Positions 18,031-27,959 of a DNA stretch of 64,000 nt are shown here, in pieces. Under the pieces are notes generated by a model. It did no database searches. It was not told where the DNA came from and was given only the letters and a program-made list of their open reading frames with translations. Source of the DNA: Hyphomicrobiales bacterium (lineage in GTDB: Bacteria > Pseudomonadota > Alphaproteobacteria > Rhizobiales > Rhizobiaceae); assembly GCA_900472785.1 (NCBI GenBank), contig UCJH01000039.1, positions 21,733 through 85,732 of the forward strand, in the 5' to 3' direction. Position 1 is the first letter of the stretch; each line of letters opens with the position of its first letter. The translations under genes were made by a program, and so were the position numbers.

Positions 18031-18812
18031 AAGAATTTCAGGGCAAGATCGCGCTGGTCACCGGAACCACCGGCATCGGTCGCGCGGTGGCATTGCATCT
18101 GGCCCGCCAGGGTGCCTCGGTGGCGGTGCTGGGAATAGACGTCGCGGCCAATGCGGCCCTGCAGGACCTTGGAGTAGCCGAAGCTCTGGCTCTCGTCGTC
18201 CTCCATGCGGATGTTTCGGTGCCGGATGAGGTTCACGTCGCGATGTCGACGGCAATCGCACGCTTCGGTGGGCTGGACATCATCGTCAATTCCGCCGCCG
18301 TGCATCCCTACGGGACTGCGGAGACCACGTCTTTTGAAGCCTTCATGCGCTGCATGGCGGTCAATGTCGGATCGATCCACCTGACGGCGGAATTCGGCGT
18401 GCCGGAGATGCGCAAGCGTGGCGGCGGCGTCATCGTCAACTTGTCCAGCGTGCAGGGCCATGCCTGCCAGAGCGGTGTGTCGGCCTATGTCGCCTCGAAA
18501 GGCGCAATCCATGCACTGACACGGGCCATGGCGCTTGATTTCGCGGCCGATCGCATCCGTGTGGTCTCGATCAGCCCGGGCTCGGTACGCACGCCCATCC
18601 TCGAACTTGCCGCCCGCACTTTCGAGGGGCCGGAAGCCGACATCGAATCCGTGTTCCAGCGGTTCGGTGCCGCGCATCCGCTCGGCCGCATCGGCGAGCC
18701 GGAAGAGGTGGCGGCGCTGGCCGCTTTCCTGGCCTCCGACAAGGCAGGCTTCATCACCGGTTCCGATCACCGCATCGACGGTGGCCTGACGGCCGGAATC
18801 GGCGTGCGATAA
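18027..18812 (+). CDS. Short-chain dehydrogenase/reductase
   Basis: A 261-residue classical SDR. The cofactor motif is TGTTGIGRA (about residues 12-20), and the catalytic residues appear as Ser in NLSSVQG and Tyr/Lys in YVASKGA. A C-terminal segment HRIDGGLTAGIGV is usual for the family. It overlaps the gntR stop by four bases and precedes D-lyxose isomerase by 19 bases, so an operon is likely. A hexonate or pentitol oxidoreductase would fit; it might replace the absent UxuB-type fructuronate reductase, but that is untested. Confidence 0.88.
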   Translation: MKEFQGKIALVTGTTGIGRAVALHLARQGASVAVLGIDVAANAALQDLGVAEALALVVLHADVSVPDEVHVAMSTAIARFGGLDIIVNSAAVHPYGTAETTSFEAFMRCMAVNVGSIHLTAEFGVPEMRKRGGGVIVNLSSVQGHACQSGVSAYVASKGAIHALTRAMALDFAADRIRVVSISPGSVRTPILELAARTFEGPEADIESVFQRFGAAHPLGRIGEPEEVAALAAFLASDKAGFITGSDHRIDGGLTAGIGVR

Positions 18813-18831
18813 AGGCTTATGAGGAAACCAA

Positions 18832-19527
18832 ATGACCACGATGAAACGCAGCCAGATCAACGACATCATCCGCAGGAGCGAAGCCTTCATGCGCAACTTC
18901 GGCTATATCCTGCCGCCTTTTTCGCGCTGGTCGCCCGCAGACATGGTGGCGCGAAAGGCTGAAATTGCCGGGATCACCGGTGCCGGACTCGGCTGGGACA
19001 TCACCGATTTCGGGCTGGGGGATTTCGCAAGCAGCGGTCTTTTCCTGTTCACCACGCGCAATGGCCGCGTCAGCGACCTCAAGCAGGGTCGCGGCATGCT
19101 TTATGCGGAAAAGGCGATGATTTCCCGCAAGGATCAGGTGACGCCAATGCATCGGCATGACCTCAAGGCGGAAGACATCATCAACCGTGGCGGCGGCACG
19201 CTGGTGATCGAGCTTTTCGGCGATACCGGCGGCCTCTGCGACCGCCGGAAAGGCGTCACGGTTGCAACGGACGGTATCGTGCAGAGATTTCCGCCCGGCC
19301 ACCGGCTGCGGCTGTCTCCCGGCGAAAGCGTGACGCTGATGCCGGGCGATTGGCATGCTTTCTGGGCGGAAGAGGCGGATGTCTTCGTGGCGGAAGTCTC
19401 GACCGTAAACGACGATGCGCTCGACAATATTTTCGAAGACCCGCGCGTATCGCGATTTTCAGGCATCGAAGAGGACGAGGATCCCGTCCATCTTCTTGTT
19501 TCGGATTATGAAACCTGGCTTCGGTAG
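18832..19527 (+). CDS. D-lyxose isomerase
   Basis: A 231-residue cupin of the D-lyxose ketol-isomerase family (formerly DUF1498), interconverting D-lyxose and D-xylulose; many members also act on D-mannose. Metal ligands are suggested by MHRHDLKAEDI (two His and a Glu, about residues 104-114) and by the later His in PGDWHAFW. The start is preceded by a good ribosome site (GAGGAAA). Co-transcription with gntR and the SDR ties it to pentose/hexuronate metabolism. Confidence 0.85.
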   Translation: MTTMKRSQINDIIRRSEAFMRNFGYILPPFSRWSPADMVARKAEIAGITGAGLGWDITDFGLGDFASSGLFLFTTRNGRVSDLKQGRGMLYAEKAMISRKDQVTPMHRHDLKAEDIINRGGGTLVIELFGDTGGLCDRRKGVTVATDGIVQRFPPGHRLRLSPGESVTLMPGDWHAFWAEEADVFVAEVSTVNDDALDNIFEDPRVSRFSGIEEDEDPVHLLVSDYETWLR

Positions 19528-19545
19528 CCGGATTCTCCTGACAAC

Positions 19546-20310
19546 TCAGTCTGCGTGGGCAGTCGATCGCGCCTGAACGGTCAAGGCGGCAAAACCGCTG
19601 ACCACGATCTCGGCATCGTGCGGTATGGCGATGGCGCCGCAGAGGCTGCCTGTCGTGATGATCTGGCCGGCCGGGATCGGTTGCGTCAACGCGTTGGCGA
19701 AGGCGAGCAGTGGAGCGACGGGATCGACGAACGGATGTTTGCAAGGTTCGGTGAAAAGGCTTTTGTCATTTGTGACGATGGTCAGCGGATAGCTCAAATC
19801 CGGCTCGATCAGGGCGGCGTCCAGTTCGTCGCCCACCAAATAGCCGGCATTGGCCAACCGGTCGGCCAGGAACAGCAGCGGCTGCGACTTGCTGCCATCA
19901 TCCAGGCGATGGGCAAGAAATTCGATGCCGGCGCGAATGGCGGAAACGTGCTCGAGCACGCTCGCCCGCGTGTAACCATCCGGACCGCGTGGCGTCAGGG
20001 GCGTGCCGAGCACGAAGCAGATTTCCACTTCGACGGCATCGATCAGAGGACGCTCGAACGTCGTTTTGCTGTCATCGGAAGACCTGGTGATATGCGCCAT
20101 CGGCGCGGAGACCGACGTGCCGTCGGGCCGAATGGCCACCTTGTAGCCGCCGACTGTCCAGCCGTTCAGCGTCAGGGTTTCATGCTGGATGGCAATGGCC
20201 TGCGCATTGCTGACGGGAACGGGGAGGGATGCGGATGTCAGCCGCCGGCCGCTCTGGTCGGCGTCGGAAAGCAGGCGGGCGAGTTCGGTCGTGTCGGCGG
20301 CGGCTGTCAT
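19546..20310 (-). CDS. 2-keto-4-pentenoate hydratase family protein
   Basis: A 254-residue hydratase/decarboxylase-type protein of the FAH superfamily (MhpD/HpcG group). The metal-binding Glu-X-Glu motif is visible in DAVEVEICFVLG. The ATG at 20310 has an AGGAGC ribosome site; the longer upstream open frame looks non-coding. It is convergent with the lyxose isomerase gene and is preceded on its own strand by the terminator of the alpha-galactoside operon, so it is probably transcribed alone. Its true substrate could be an aromatic or sugar-acid derivative; nothing around it decides this. Confidence 0.8.
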   Translation of the reverse strand: MTAAADTTELARLLSDADQSGRRLTSASLPVPVSNAQAIAIQHETLTLNGWTVGGYKVAIRPDGTSVSAPMAHITRSSDDSKTTFERPLIDAVEVEICFVLGTPLTPRGPDGYTRASVLEHVSAIRAGIEFLAHRLDDGSKSQPLLFLADRLANAGYLVGDELDAALIEPDLSYPLTIVTNDKSLFTEPCKHPFVDPVAPLLAFANALTQPIPAGQIITTGSLCGAIAIPHDAEIVVSGFAALTVQARSTAHAD

Positions 20311-20370
20311 GGGGGCTCCTTGCGGAAATGGATGCGGGTTTCCCTTTCGATCATAAACGGCACAAAAGGA

Positions 20371-20398
20371 AAACCCCGGAGCCGAGGTTCCGGGGTTT
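20371..20398 (-). terminator. Rho-independent terminator of the alpha-galactoside operon
   Basis: A perfect 10-bp GC-rich stem (AAACCCCGGA / TCCGGGGTTT) with an eight-base loop, followed on the minus strand by a T-rich run (TTTTCCTTTTG). It lies 24 bases past the stop of the GH4 gene at 20423. Confidence 0.85.
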
Positions 20399-20422
20399 CC
20401 TTGCGCGCAACCGGGAGAAAAG

Positions 20423-21793
20423 TTACGCAGCCTGAACCTTGCGGGCGACGCGGGCCCATTCGGGAATCCAGGTACCATGGGCGGCGAGCAGGTCATCGGT
20501 CAGCGACCAGATCTGGTCGAGATCGAGTTCGGCCGCCGTGTGCGGGTCCATCATCGCGGCATGATAGAGATGCTCGCGATTCTCGGTCATCAGGGCCGCG
20601 ACCGTCAGTTCCTGCACGTTGATATTGGTGCGGATGAGGGCCGTCAGCTGCGGCGGCAGGGCACCGATGAAGGTCGGCTGGATGCCGTTTTCATCGACGA
20701 GGCAGGGCACTTCGGCAGCGCAATTGTCCGGCAGCGAGGTGATGCAGCCATTGTTGCGCAGGTTGCCGTAGATGACCGAAGGTTCGCCTGTCCAGACCGA
20801 GTTCATGATCGAGGAGGCATATTCCTTCGACTGAGCGACCTCGATCTTGTCGGCCGTGCGGTAGGCCGCTGCCTCGCCCTTCCATCGCTCGACCTGCTCG
20901 ATGCAGCGCTTGGGATACTCGTCGAGCGGAATGCCGAACTTCTCGATCAGGTCCTCGCGGCCGTCCTTGATGAAATAGGGCGTGTATTCGGCGAAATGCT
21001 CCGAGCTTTCGGTGACGAAGTAGCCGAGACGGGTGAGCATCTCGTAGCGCACCTTGTTGGGGCAGCGCGGGTTCCAGGTCGGTTTCGGCGCACGTCCCTC
21101 GCGGTAACCGCGCACCAGATCCGGATAGAGATCGCGGTAGGAGCCGTCGGGCTGGCGATGTTCGAATTTCAGGTAGAAGGCCATGTGGTTGATGCCGGCC
21201 GAGCGGTAGCGGATTTCCTCGTAGGGAATGTCGAGATCATGTGCCAGTTCCATCGCCGTGCCCTGGACAGAATGGCAGAGGCCGACCTGCTTGATCTTGG
21301 GATACTTTTCCGAGATCGCCCAGGTGTTGATTGCCATCGGGTTGACGTATTGCAGCAGGATCGCCTCGGGGCAGACCTGCATCATATCCTCGCAGATCGA
21401 CCAGAGATGCGGCACGGTGCGCAGGCCGCGCATGATGCCGCCGACGCCGAGCGTATCGGCGATCGTCTGGCGCAGGCCGTATTTCTTCGGCACTTCGAAA
21501 TCGGTGACGGTACAAGGCTCGTAGCCGCCGATCTGGAAGGCGACGACGACGAAATCAGCGCCGTCGAGCGCTTTGCGCTGGTTGGAATGCAGCTCGATGG
21601 TGGCCTTGGCGTCCAGCGTCGAGATCAGCTTGCGCACGACGACTTTGCTTTCCTCCAGCCGTTGCGGGTTGATGTCCATCAGCGCGATCTTTGCGCCTGA
21701 TAGGGCCGGACGCTGCAGCACGTCGCCGATGATGTTCTTCATGAAGACGGTCGAGCCGGCGCCGATGAAGGTGATCTTGGGTTGTCTCGTCAT
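20423..21793 (-). CDS. GH4 alpha-galactosidase (CHSV type)
   Basis: A 456-residue family 4 glycoside hydrolase, which uses NAD and a divalent metal. The N-terminal NAD motif reads FIGAGSTVF (residues 9-17). The metal-binding Cys173-His174 lie in CHSV, the variant I recall as typical of alpha-galactosidases. YVNPMAINTW and RSAGINHMAF are further conserved elements. It is the last gene of the minus-strand operon, 21 bases after the ATPase gene and followed by a terminator. In S. meliloti the corresponding genes are agaL1 and agaL2; I do not assign which one this is. Confidence 0.9.
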   Translation of the reverse strand: MTRQPKITFIGAGSTVFMKNIIGDVLQRPALSGAKIALMDINPQRLEESKVVVRKLISTLDAKATIELHSNQRKALDGADFVVVAFQIGGYEPCTVTDFEVPKKYGLRQTIADTLGVGGIMRGLRTVPHLWSICEDMMQVCPEAILLQYVNPMAINTWAISEKYPKIKQVGLCHSVQGTAMELAHDLDIPYEEIRYRSAGINHMAFYLKFEHRQPDGSYRDLYPDLVRGYREGRAPKPTWNPRCPNKVRYEMLTRLGYFVTESSEHFAEYTPYFIKDGREDLIEKFGIPLDEYPKRCIEQVERWKGEAAAYRTADKIEVAQSKEYASSIMNSVWTGEPSVIYGNLRNNGCITSLPDNCAAEVPCLVDENGIQPTFIGALPPQLTALIRTNINVQELTVAALMTENREHLYHAAMMDPHTAAELDLDQIWSLTDDLLAAHGTWIPEWARVARKVQAA

Positions 21794-21814
21794 GATATGC
21801 CTCTTGTCTGTCAG

Positions 21815-23485
<1,671 letters not shown>

Positions 23486-23495
23486 GGACGTCTCC

Positions 23496-24617
23496 TCAAT
23501 ACGGGTCGACCGCGTCGCGCAGGCCATCGCCCAGCGCATTGAACGCAAAGACGGTGATCAGCACGAAGCCGACGGGGGCGAGGATCCACGGATAGGACCC
23601 GATGACGGAATAGGTGGCAGTGTCCTGCAGCATCAGGCCCCAGGAAATCAGCGGCGGCTTTACCGCGAAACCGAGGAAGCCGAGGAAGGATTCAAGCAGG
23701 ACGACGATCGGAATGGCCAGCGTCACAGACACGATCACATGGCTCATGACGTTGGGGAAGATATGCTGGAAGATGATGCGCCGGTCGGTGGCACCGATCG
23801 CCATCGCCGCCCGCACATAGTCGATGCGGGCGAGCGCCAACGTCTTGCCGCGCACCTCGCGCGACATCTGCGCCCAGCCGAGCGCCGACATGACGAAGAT
23901 GACGAAGGCGAGGAAGACATTGGTCGGCGCCGTCACCGGGATCAGCGAGGTCAGCGCCAGATAAAGCGGCAATTGCGGAAAGGCGAGAACCAGTTCGACG
24001 AAGCGTTGCATCCAGGCATCGAAGCGCCCGCCGAAATAGCCCGAGACCATGCCGACCGTCGTGCCGACGACGGTGACGATGAACACGACCGTCAGCGCGA
24101 TCATCAGCGAAACCCGCGAACCGTAGATGATCCGCGACAGCACATCGCGGCCGAATTTGTCGGTGCCGAGAAAATTGACCGGCGTGCCGTCGGTCGCGCC
24201 GAAGAAATGGCGCTCGGTCGGGATCAGGCCAAAGAGCCTGTATTTGAAACCCTTGACGAAAAAGCCGAGATCGAGAGGATTGGCATAGTCCGGACCGACG
24301 ATCGGCTGGAAGGTAATCGGGTCGAGCTCGGTACCTTCGCCGATCTTGTAGGTCCGCGGCCAGACGAGGCTGCCTTCCTGATCGGTGATGCTGATCGCCT
24401 GCGGCGGCGCAAAGCCGACGCCCGTCAGCTTCGGATCGACCGGTGAAAAGAATTCGGCGAAGATCGTCATGATCATCAGCAGGCAGACGAGGACGAGGCC
24501 GATCATGCCGGTCCAGGACCGCTTCAGCCGGCGCCAGACCAGCGCCAGATAGGTCTCGTTTTCGCGGTGCGGCGCCGGTACCGGGACGATGGCGGTTGCG
24601 TGAGCGTCGGCTTTCAT
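23496..24617 (-). CDS. agpC: Alpha-galactoside ABC transporter permease
   Basis: A 373-residue DppC/OppC-type permease with an N-terminal cytoplasmic extension, a first helix near residues 35-55, a large periplasmic insertion (about 60-165) and five C-terminal helices. The DppC-type segment GTDKFGRDVLSRIIYGSR is visible. The start overlaps the stop of agpB by four bases (ATGA), confirming the ATG at 24617 over the much longer open frame upstream. Confidence 0.88.
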   Translation of the reverse strand: MKADAHATAIVPVPAPHRENETYLALVWRRLKRSWTGMIGLVLVCLLMIMTIFAEFFSPVDPKLTGVGFAPPQAISITDQEGSLVWPRTYKIGEGTELDPITFQPIVGPDYANPLDLGFFVKGFKYRLFGLIPTERHFFGATDGTPVNFLGTDKFGRDVLSRIIYGSRVSLMIALTVVFIVTVVGTTVGMVSGYFGGRFDAWMQRFVELVLAFPQLPLYLALTSLIPVTAPTNVFLAFVIFVMSALGWAQMSREVRGKTLALARIDYVRAAMAIGATDRRIIFQHIFPNVMSHVIVSVTLAIPIVVLLESFLGFLGFAVKPPLISWGLMLQDTATYSVIGSYPWILAPVGFVLITVFAFNALGDGLRDAVDPY

Positions 24618-25627
24618 GCGTGTGCTCCTCCACCCAGGCGGACACGCGGATCGAGCAGCGCCAGGAGCATGTCGGCGATGATGTTGCCGACGATGAGCGT
24701 GGCGGAAAGGACCAGCATGAAGGTCGCGGTAACGTAGACATCGCCGACCCACATCGAACCGACGATCGCAGGGCCGACGGTCGGCAGGGCGAAGATGATC
24801 GCGGTCTCGATCTCGCCGGTCAGCATATAGGGCAGCACGACGCCCTGGTACATGACGAGCGGATGCAGCGCATTGGGAACGGCGTGATGCAGGATGACCT
24901 TGCGTTCGGAAAGTCCCTTGGCGCGCGCGGTTTCGACATATTGGGCGTTCAGCGTATCGAGCAGATTTCCGCGCATGACCCGCATATTGTAGGCGAGCCC
25001 GCCGAATGTGGCGATGGCGATCACCGGCCAGACATGTTTCAAGAGATCGACGAACTTGTCCCAAGACCAGGGTGCGCCGCCATATTTTGCGGAATGGAAA
25101 CTGTTGATCTCGGTGACGTTGAAATGGAAGACCAGGATATAGACGATGATCAGCGCCATCAGGAAGCGCGGCACCGTCATGCCGAGGAACGAGATGCCGG
25201 ATAAAAGGCTGTCGACCCAGGTATATTGATGGGTTGCCGCCAGAATGCCGAAGGTGATGCCGATTACCGAAGCGAGAATGTGGCAGACGAGTGCCAAGGC
25301 CAGCGTACGGGGCAGGCGTTCACCGACGACGTCGGCCACCGGCTTGTTATAGTAGAGGCTATGGCCGAAATCGCCACGCGTCACGATACCGGTGATCCAA
25401 TTGACATATTGCAAGGGCAGCGGCTTATCGAGCCCGTTGGCGACGGCATAGGCTTTCGCCTGAGCATCGGCCTCCTCGAAGGAGGCGCCGCCCTGGTTGA
25501 TCATCTGCGAGCGGATGTAGTCGCTGTAGTCGCCCGGCGGCGCCTGGATGATCGCGAAGGTGACCACGCTCAGGACGAAGAGTACGGGAATGGCGGATGC
25601 GATGCGCACAAGCAGAAATCGGAACAT
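24614..25627 (-). CDS. agpB: Alpha-galactoside ABC transporter permease
   Basis: A 337-residue DppB/OppB-type permease with six membrane helices. The N-terminal helix FLLVRIASAIPVLFVLSVV and the loop ARAKGLSERKVILHHAVPNA are family hallmarks. It lies between the binding protein gene (78-base gap) and agpC (overlap). Pairs with AgpC to form the channel. Confidence 0.88.
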   Translation of the reverse strand: MFRFLLVRIASAIPVLFVLSVVTFAIIQAPPGDYSDYIRSQMINQGGASFEEADAQAKAYAVANGLDKPLPLQYVNWITGIVTRGDFGHSLYYNKPVADVVGERLPRTLALALVCHILASVIGITFGILAATHQYTWVDSLLSGISFLGMTVPRFLMALIIVYILVFHFNVTEINSFHSAKYGGAPWSWDKFVDLLKHVWPVIAIATFGGLAYNMRVMRGNLLDTLNAQYVETARAKGLSERKVILHHAVPNALHPLVMYQGVVLPYMLTGEIETAIIFALPTVGPAIVGSMWVGDVYVTATFMLVLSATLIVGNIIADMLLALLDPRVRLGGGAHA

Positions 25628-25704
25628 GGCTGTTGGGTTCTCTTCTTGTGTTCGAGGTTCTTCCCTCCGGCCGCAGGAGATACGGCCGGAGGGATATTTG
25701 GGGA

Positions 25705-27792
25705 TCAGTTGATCGGGCCGTTTTCACCCGTCTTGCCCGGCAGCTGCTGCGGGAAAAGTTCGTAGTCTCCCTGCTTGTCGGCCGCCACGTACATGCGTTC
25801 GCGGATCACTGTATCTTCCGCCCAGTTGAACATGAAGATCGGTGCGCCGACCGGAACATTCGAGAAGCGCTTGTTGATGATCAGCGCGCCGGGATATTCG
25901 GTCAGGCCGACCGTGTCGACATTTTCCGTCGCGATCTTCTGGTACTGTTTCATCAGGTCGGAGCGCTCGGCATTGTCCTGCGATGCGATGAACTTGTTGA
26001 CGATGCCGACAAGGTCCTTCTCGTAGGGCAGGAAATCGACCGAGCCGTCCTTGCCGGCCCGATGATGCCAGCTGGTGCGGGGACCTGTTGCGGCGAGCTG
26101 CGTGGTGTTCTGCACCACCGATGTCAGGTCCGGATCGTTGCGGCGGATCGTCCAGTCGAACTGGCCGGCATAATGCGCATTGTCCTTCTTGACTCCGTCG
26201 AGCGCATTGAGCGTCACCTTCAGGCCGAGCTGTTCCATCTGGCCGATCACGCCTTCCGCAAGATTGCGGTCGGTGCCGTAGTCGCTGTTGCTCAAAAGCA
26301 GGATCTGGACGTCCTGGCCGCCTTCCGTTTCCGCCGGGAAGTTCACGAAGCCGTTGCCGTCCGTGTCTTTCAGGCCGACCTTTTCGAGAAGCGACTTTGC
26401 GCCTTCAAGGTCGAACGGATAGTAGACGGTCGATTGACGGTCGTAGAAGCTCGTGCCGGATGACAGGCCGCCCGGATAGATCGCCGTGAACGGACCCTTG
26501 ACCAATGAATCGCCGATCTTCTTGCGGTCGAGCGCCATGGTGACGGCCTTGCGGAAGTCCGTGTTGCGGTTCAGTTCCCGGACTGCTGCCCCGCGCGCGT
26601 CGGGTTCGCCCCATCCGTTGGCGGAGAGGTTCATGCGCAGATTGTAGCCGATCAGGCGGGCGCCGAAGGCAAGCCGGGCCGGTGCCTCTTCAGACGCGGC
26701 GCGCTTAAGCGATTCGACGAAGTTTTCGGGTTGTTCCAGGTTTGAGAAGTCGCCGGACCCTGCAATCGCCTGCACGTCGCGGTCTGCCCAGGTCGAGAGC
26801 TTGTAGTGCATCTCGTTGAGATAGGGCAGCTGGCGGCCGTCCTCGTCGACCTTCCAATAATAGGGGTTGCGACGCAGGACGATGATGTCGTCCGGGCGGT
26901 ACGAGACCGGGACCCAGGCTCCCATGACCGGAATGTTCATGTATTCCGCCGGAAAACCGTTCTTGTACTGGTCGTAGGTGAATTCCTTGGCGTATTTCGG
27001 ATGCTTGGTCTTCAGGATATGGGCTGGCCCCGGGCAGAAGGTGCCGTAGGCCATCGAATAGAGATACTGACGCGGGAAGGCTTCCTTGAAGGTCCATTCG
27101 ACCGTGTTGGCGTCGATGGCTTTCAGAGTGGTGCCTTCACCGAAGGTTTCCGGTGTCGCGCCATTGAGCGGCGAGACGTTGGGATCGACGACGTTGTCGT
27201 CCCAATAGAACATCACGTCATCGGAGGAGAACGGCACGCCGTCGGACCACTTCGCACCTTCGACCAGATGCATGGTCAGCTTGTGGCCGTCCTCGGACCA
27301 TTCCCAGCTTTTGGCGAGGTTCGGTAGCGGCTCCACGTCGCTGGCTTCGACCTGATAGAGCGGTGCGGTGCGCGTCAGGCATTCGGACATTGCGATGTCG
27401 ATGCCGCCCCAGCCTTGCGTCTGGCCGGCCGAATAGTTCCAGCCTTCAGGACGGCCGCCGATGACGTGGCGCAGGGTATCGCCGTAGACGCCGACGCCAT
27501 CGGGCATGTTGCCGGTCTTGAAGACCATCGGTTCCTTCGGCAGGCGCTCGGCCACCGGCGGCAGCTTTCCGGTCTTGACGAATTTCTCCGTAACCCAATC
27601 GGGCTCGCTGTAGTTCGGCAGCGCCTTGAACTCGACGATCGAATCGCGTGGCACATAGGTAATCTTGCCCTGCGCCGGAAATGGCGGTTGTTCGGGCACG
27701 ACGGTGGCCTCCGAGGCCGAGGCCTGGATGGCGAAAGCCGAGACGCCGAGCGCAAGCGCGGCCACGGTTTTCAAGTGATGAAATCTGCTCAT
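25705..27792 (-). CDS. agpA: Alpha-galactoside ABC transporter substrate-binding protein
   Basis: A 695-residue family 5 (peptide/oligosaccharide type) periplasmic binding protein with a signal peptide (residues 1 to about 27, cleavage after ASAS). It is longer than usual OppA/DppA proteins (about 530-550 residues), as seen for rhizobial oligosaccharide binders such as AgpA. Characteristic segments are LAKSWEWSEDGHKLTMHL and the C-terminal TEYPGALIINKR. It is followed by permease and ATPase genes and preceded by a GH4 gene. Confidence 0.87.
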   Translation of the reverse strand: MSRFHHLKTVAALALGVSAFAIQASASEATVVPEQPPFPAQGKITYVPRDSIVEFKALPNYSEPDWVTEKFVKTGKLPPVAERLPKEPMVFKTGNMPDGVGVYGDTLRHVIGGRPEGWNYSAGQTQGWGGIDIAMSECLTRTAPLYQVEASDVEPLPNLAKSWEWSEDGHKLTMHLVEGAKWSDGVPFSSDDVMFYWDDNVVDPNVSPLNGATPETFGEGTTLKAIDANTVEWTFKEAFPRQYLYSMAYGTFCPGPAHILKTKHPKYAKEFTYDQYKNGFPAEYMNIPVMGAWVPVSYRPDDIIVLRRNPYYWKVDEDGRQLPYLNEMHYKLSTWADRDVQAIAGSGDFSNLEQPENFVESLKRAASEEAPARLAFGARLIGYNLRMNLSANGWGEPDARGAAVRELNRNTDFRKAVTMALDRKKIGDSLVKGPFTAIYPGGLSSGTSFYDRQSTVYYPFDLEGAKSLLEKVGLKDTDGNGFVNFPAETEGGQDVQILLLSNSDYGTDRNLAEGVIGQMEQLGLKVTLNALDGVKKDNAHYAGQFDWTIRRNDPDLTSVVQNTTQLAATGPRTSWHHRAGKDGSVDFLPYEKDLVGIVNKFIASQDNAERSDLMKQYQKIATENVDTVGLTEYPGALIINKRFSNVPVGAPIFMFNWAEDTVIRERMYVAADKQGDYELFPQQLPGKTGENGPIN

Positions 27793-27859
27793 GGTTCAAT
27801 CTCTCCCTTATGCTTCTGGCCGGCCCGAATGGGGCGGCTCTCCTCCCGAAAAGCATCAC

Positions 27860-27883
27860 GTGGTGCGGCAGTGCCGCAACCAC
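27860..27883 (-). promoter_or_regulatory. Hairpin between GH4 and agpA genes
   Basis: A GC-rich stem with one bulged base (GTGGTGCGGC / GCCGCAACCAC) and a three-base loop sits in the 167-base gap between the upstream GH4 gene and agpA. It may stabilise or process the mRNA; no T-run follows. Confidence 0.45.
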
Positions 27884-27959
27884 GGTTCTTGCAGCAGCGG
27901 ACAAGAAGGCCCGCGCTTGTCTCCGGAGCCGTCTCCATCGGCATCCGGCAATTCGCCGA

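Noticed and set aside
20477..21700. 407-codon plus-strand open frame opposite the GH4 gene
   Set aside because: Antisense of a conserved GH4 enzyme; no recognisable motif and low-complexity composition.
23496..25064. Longer 522-codon version of the agpC permease
   Set aside because: The first 149 codons lie inside agpB in another frame and look like its shadow; the ATGA overlap at 24614-24617 is the natural start.
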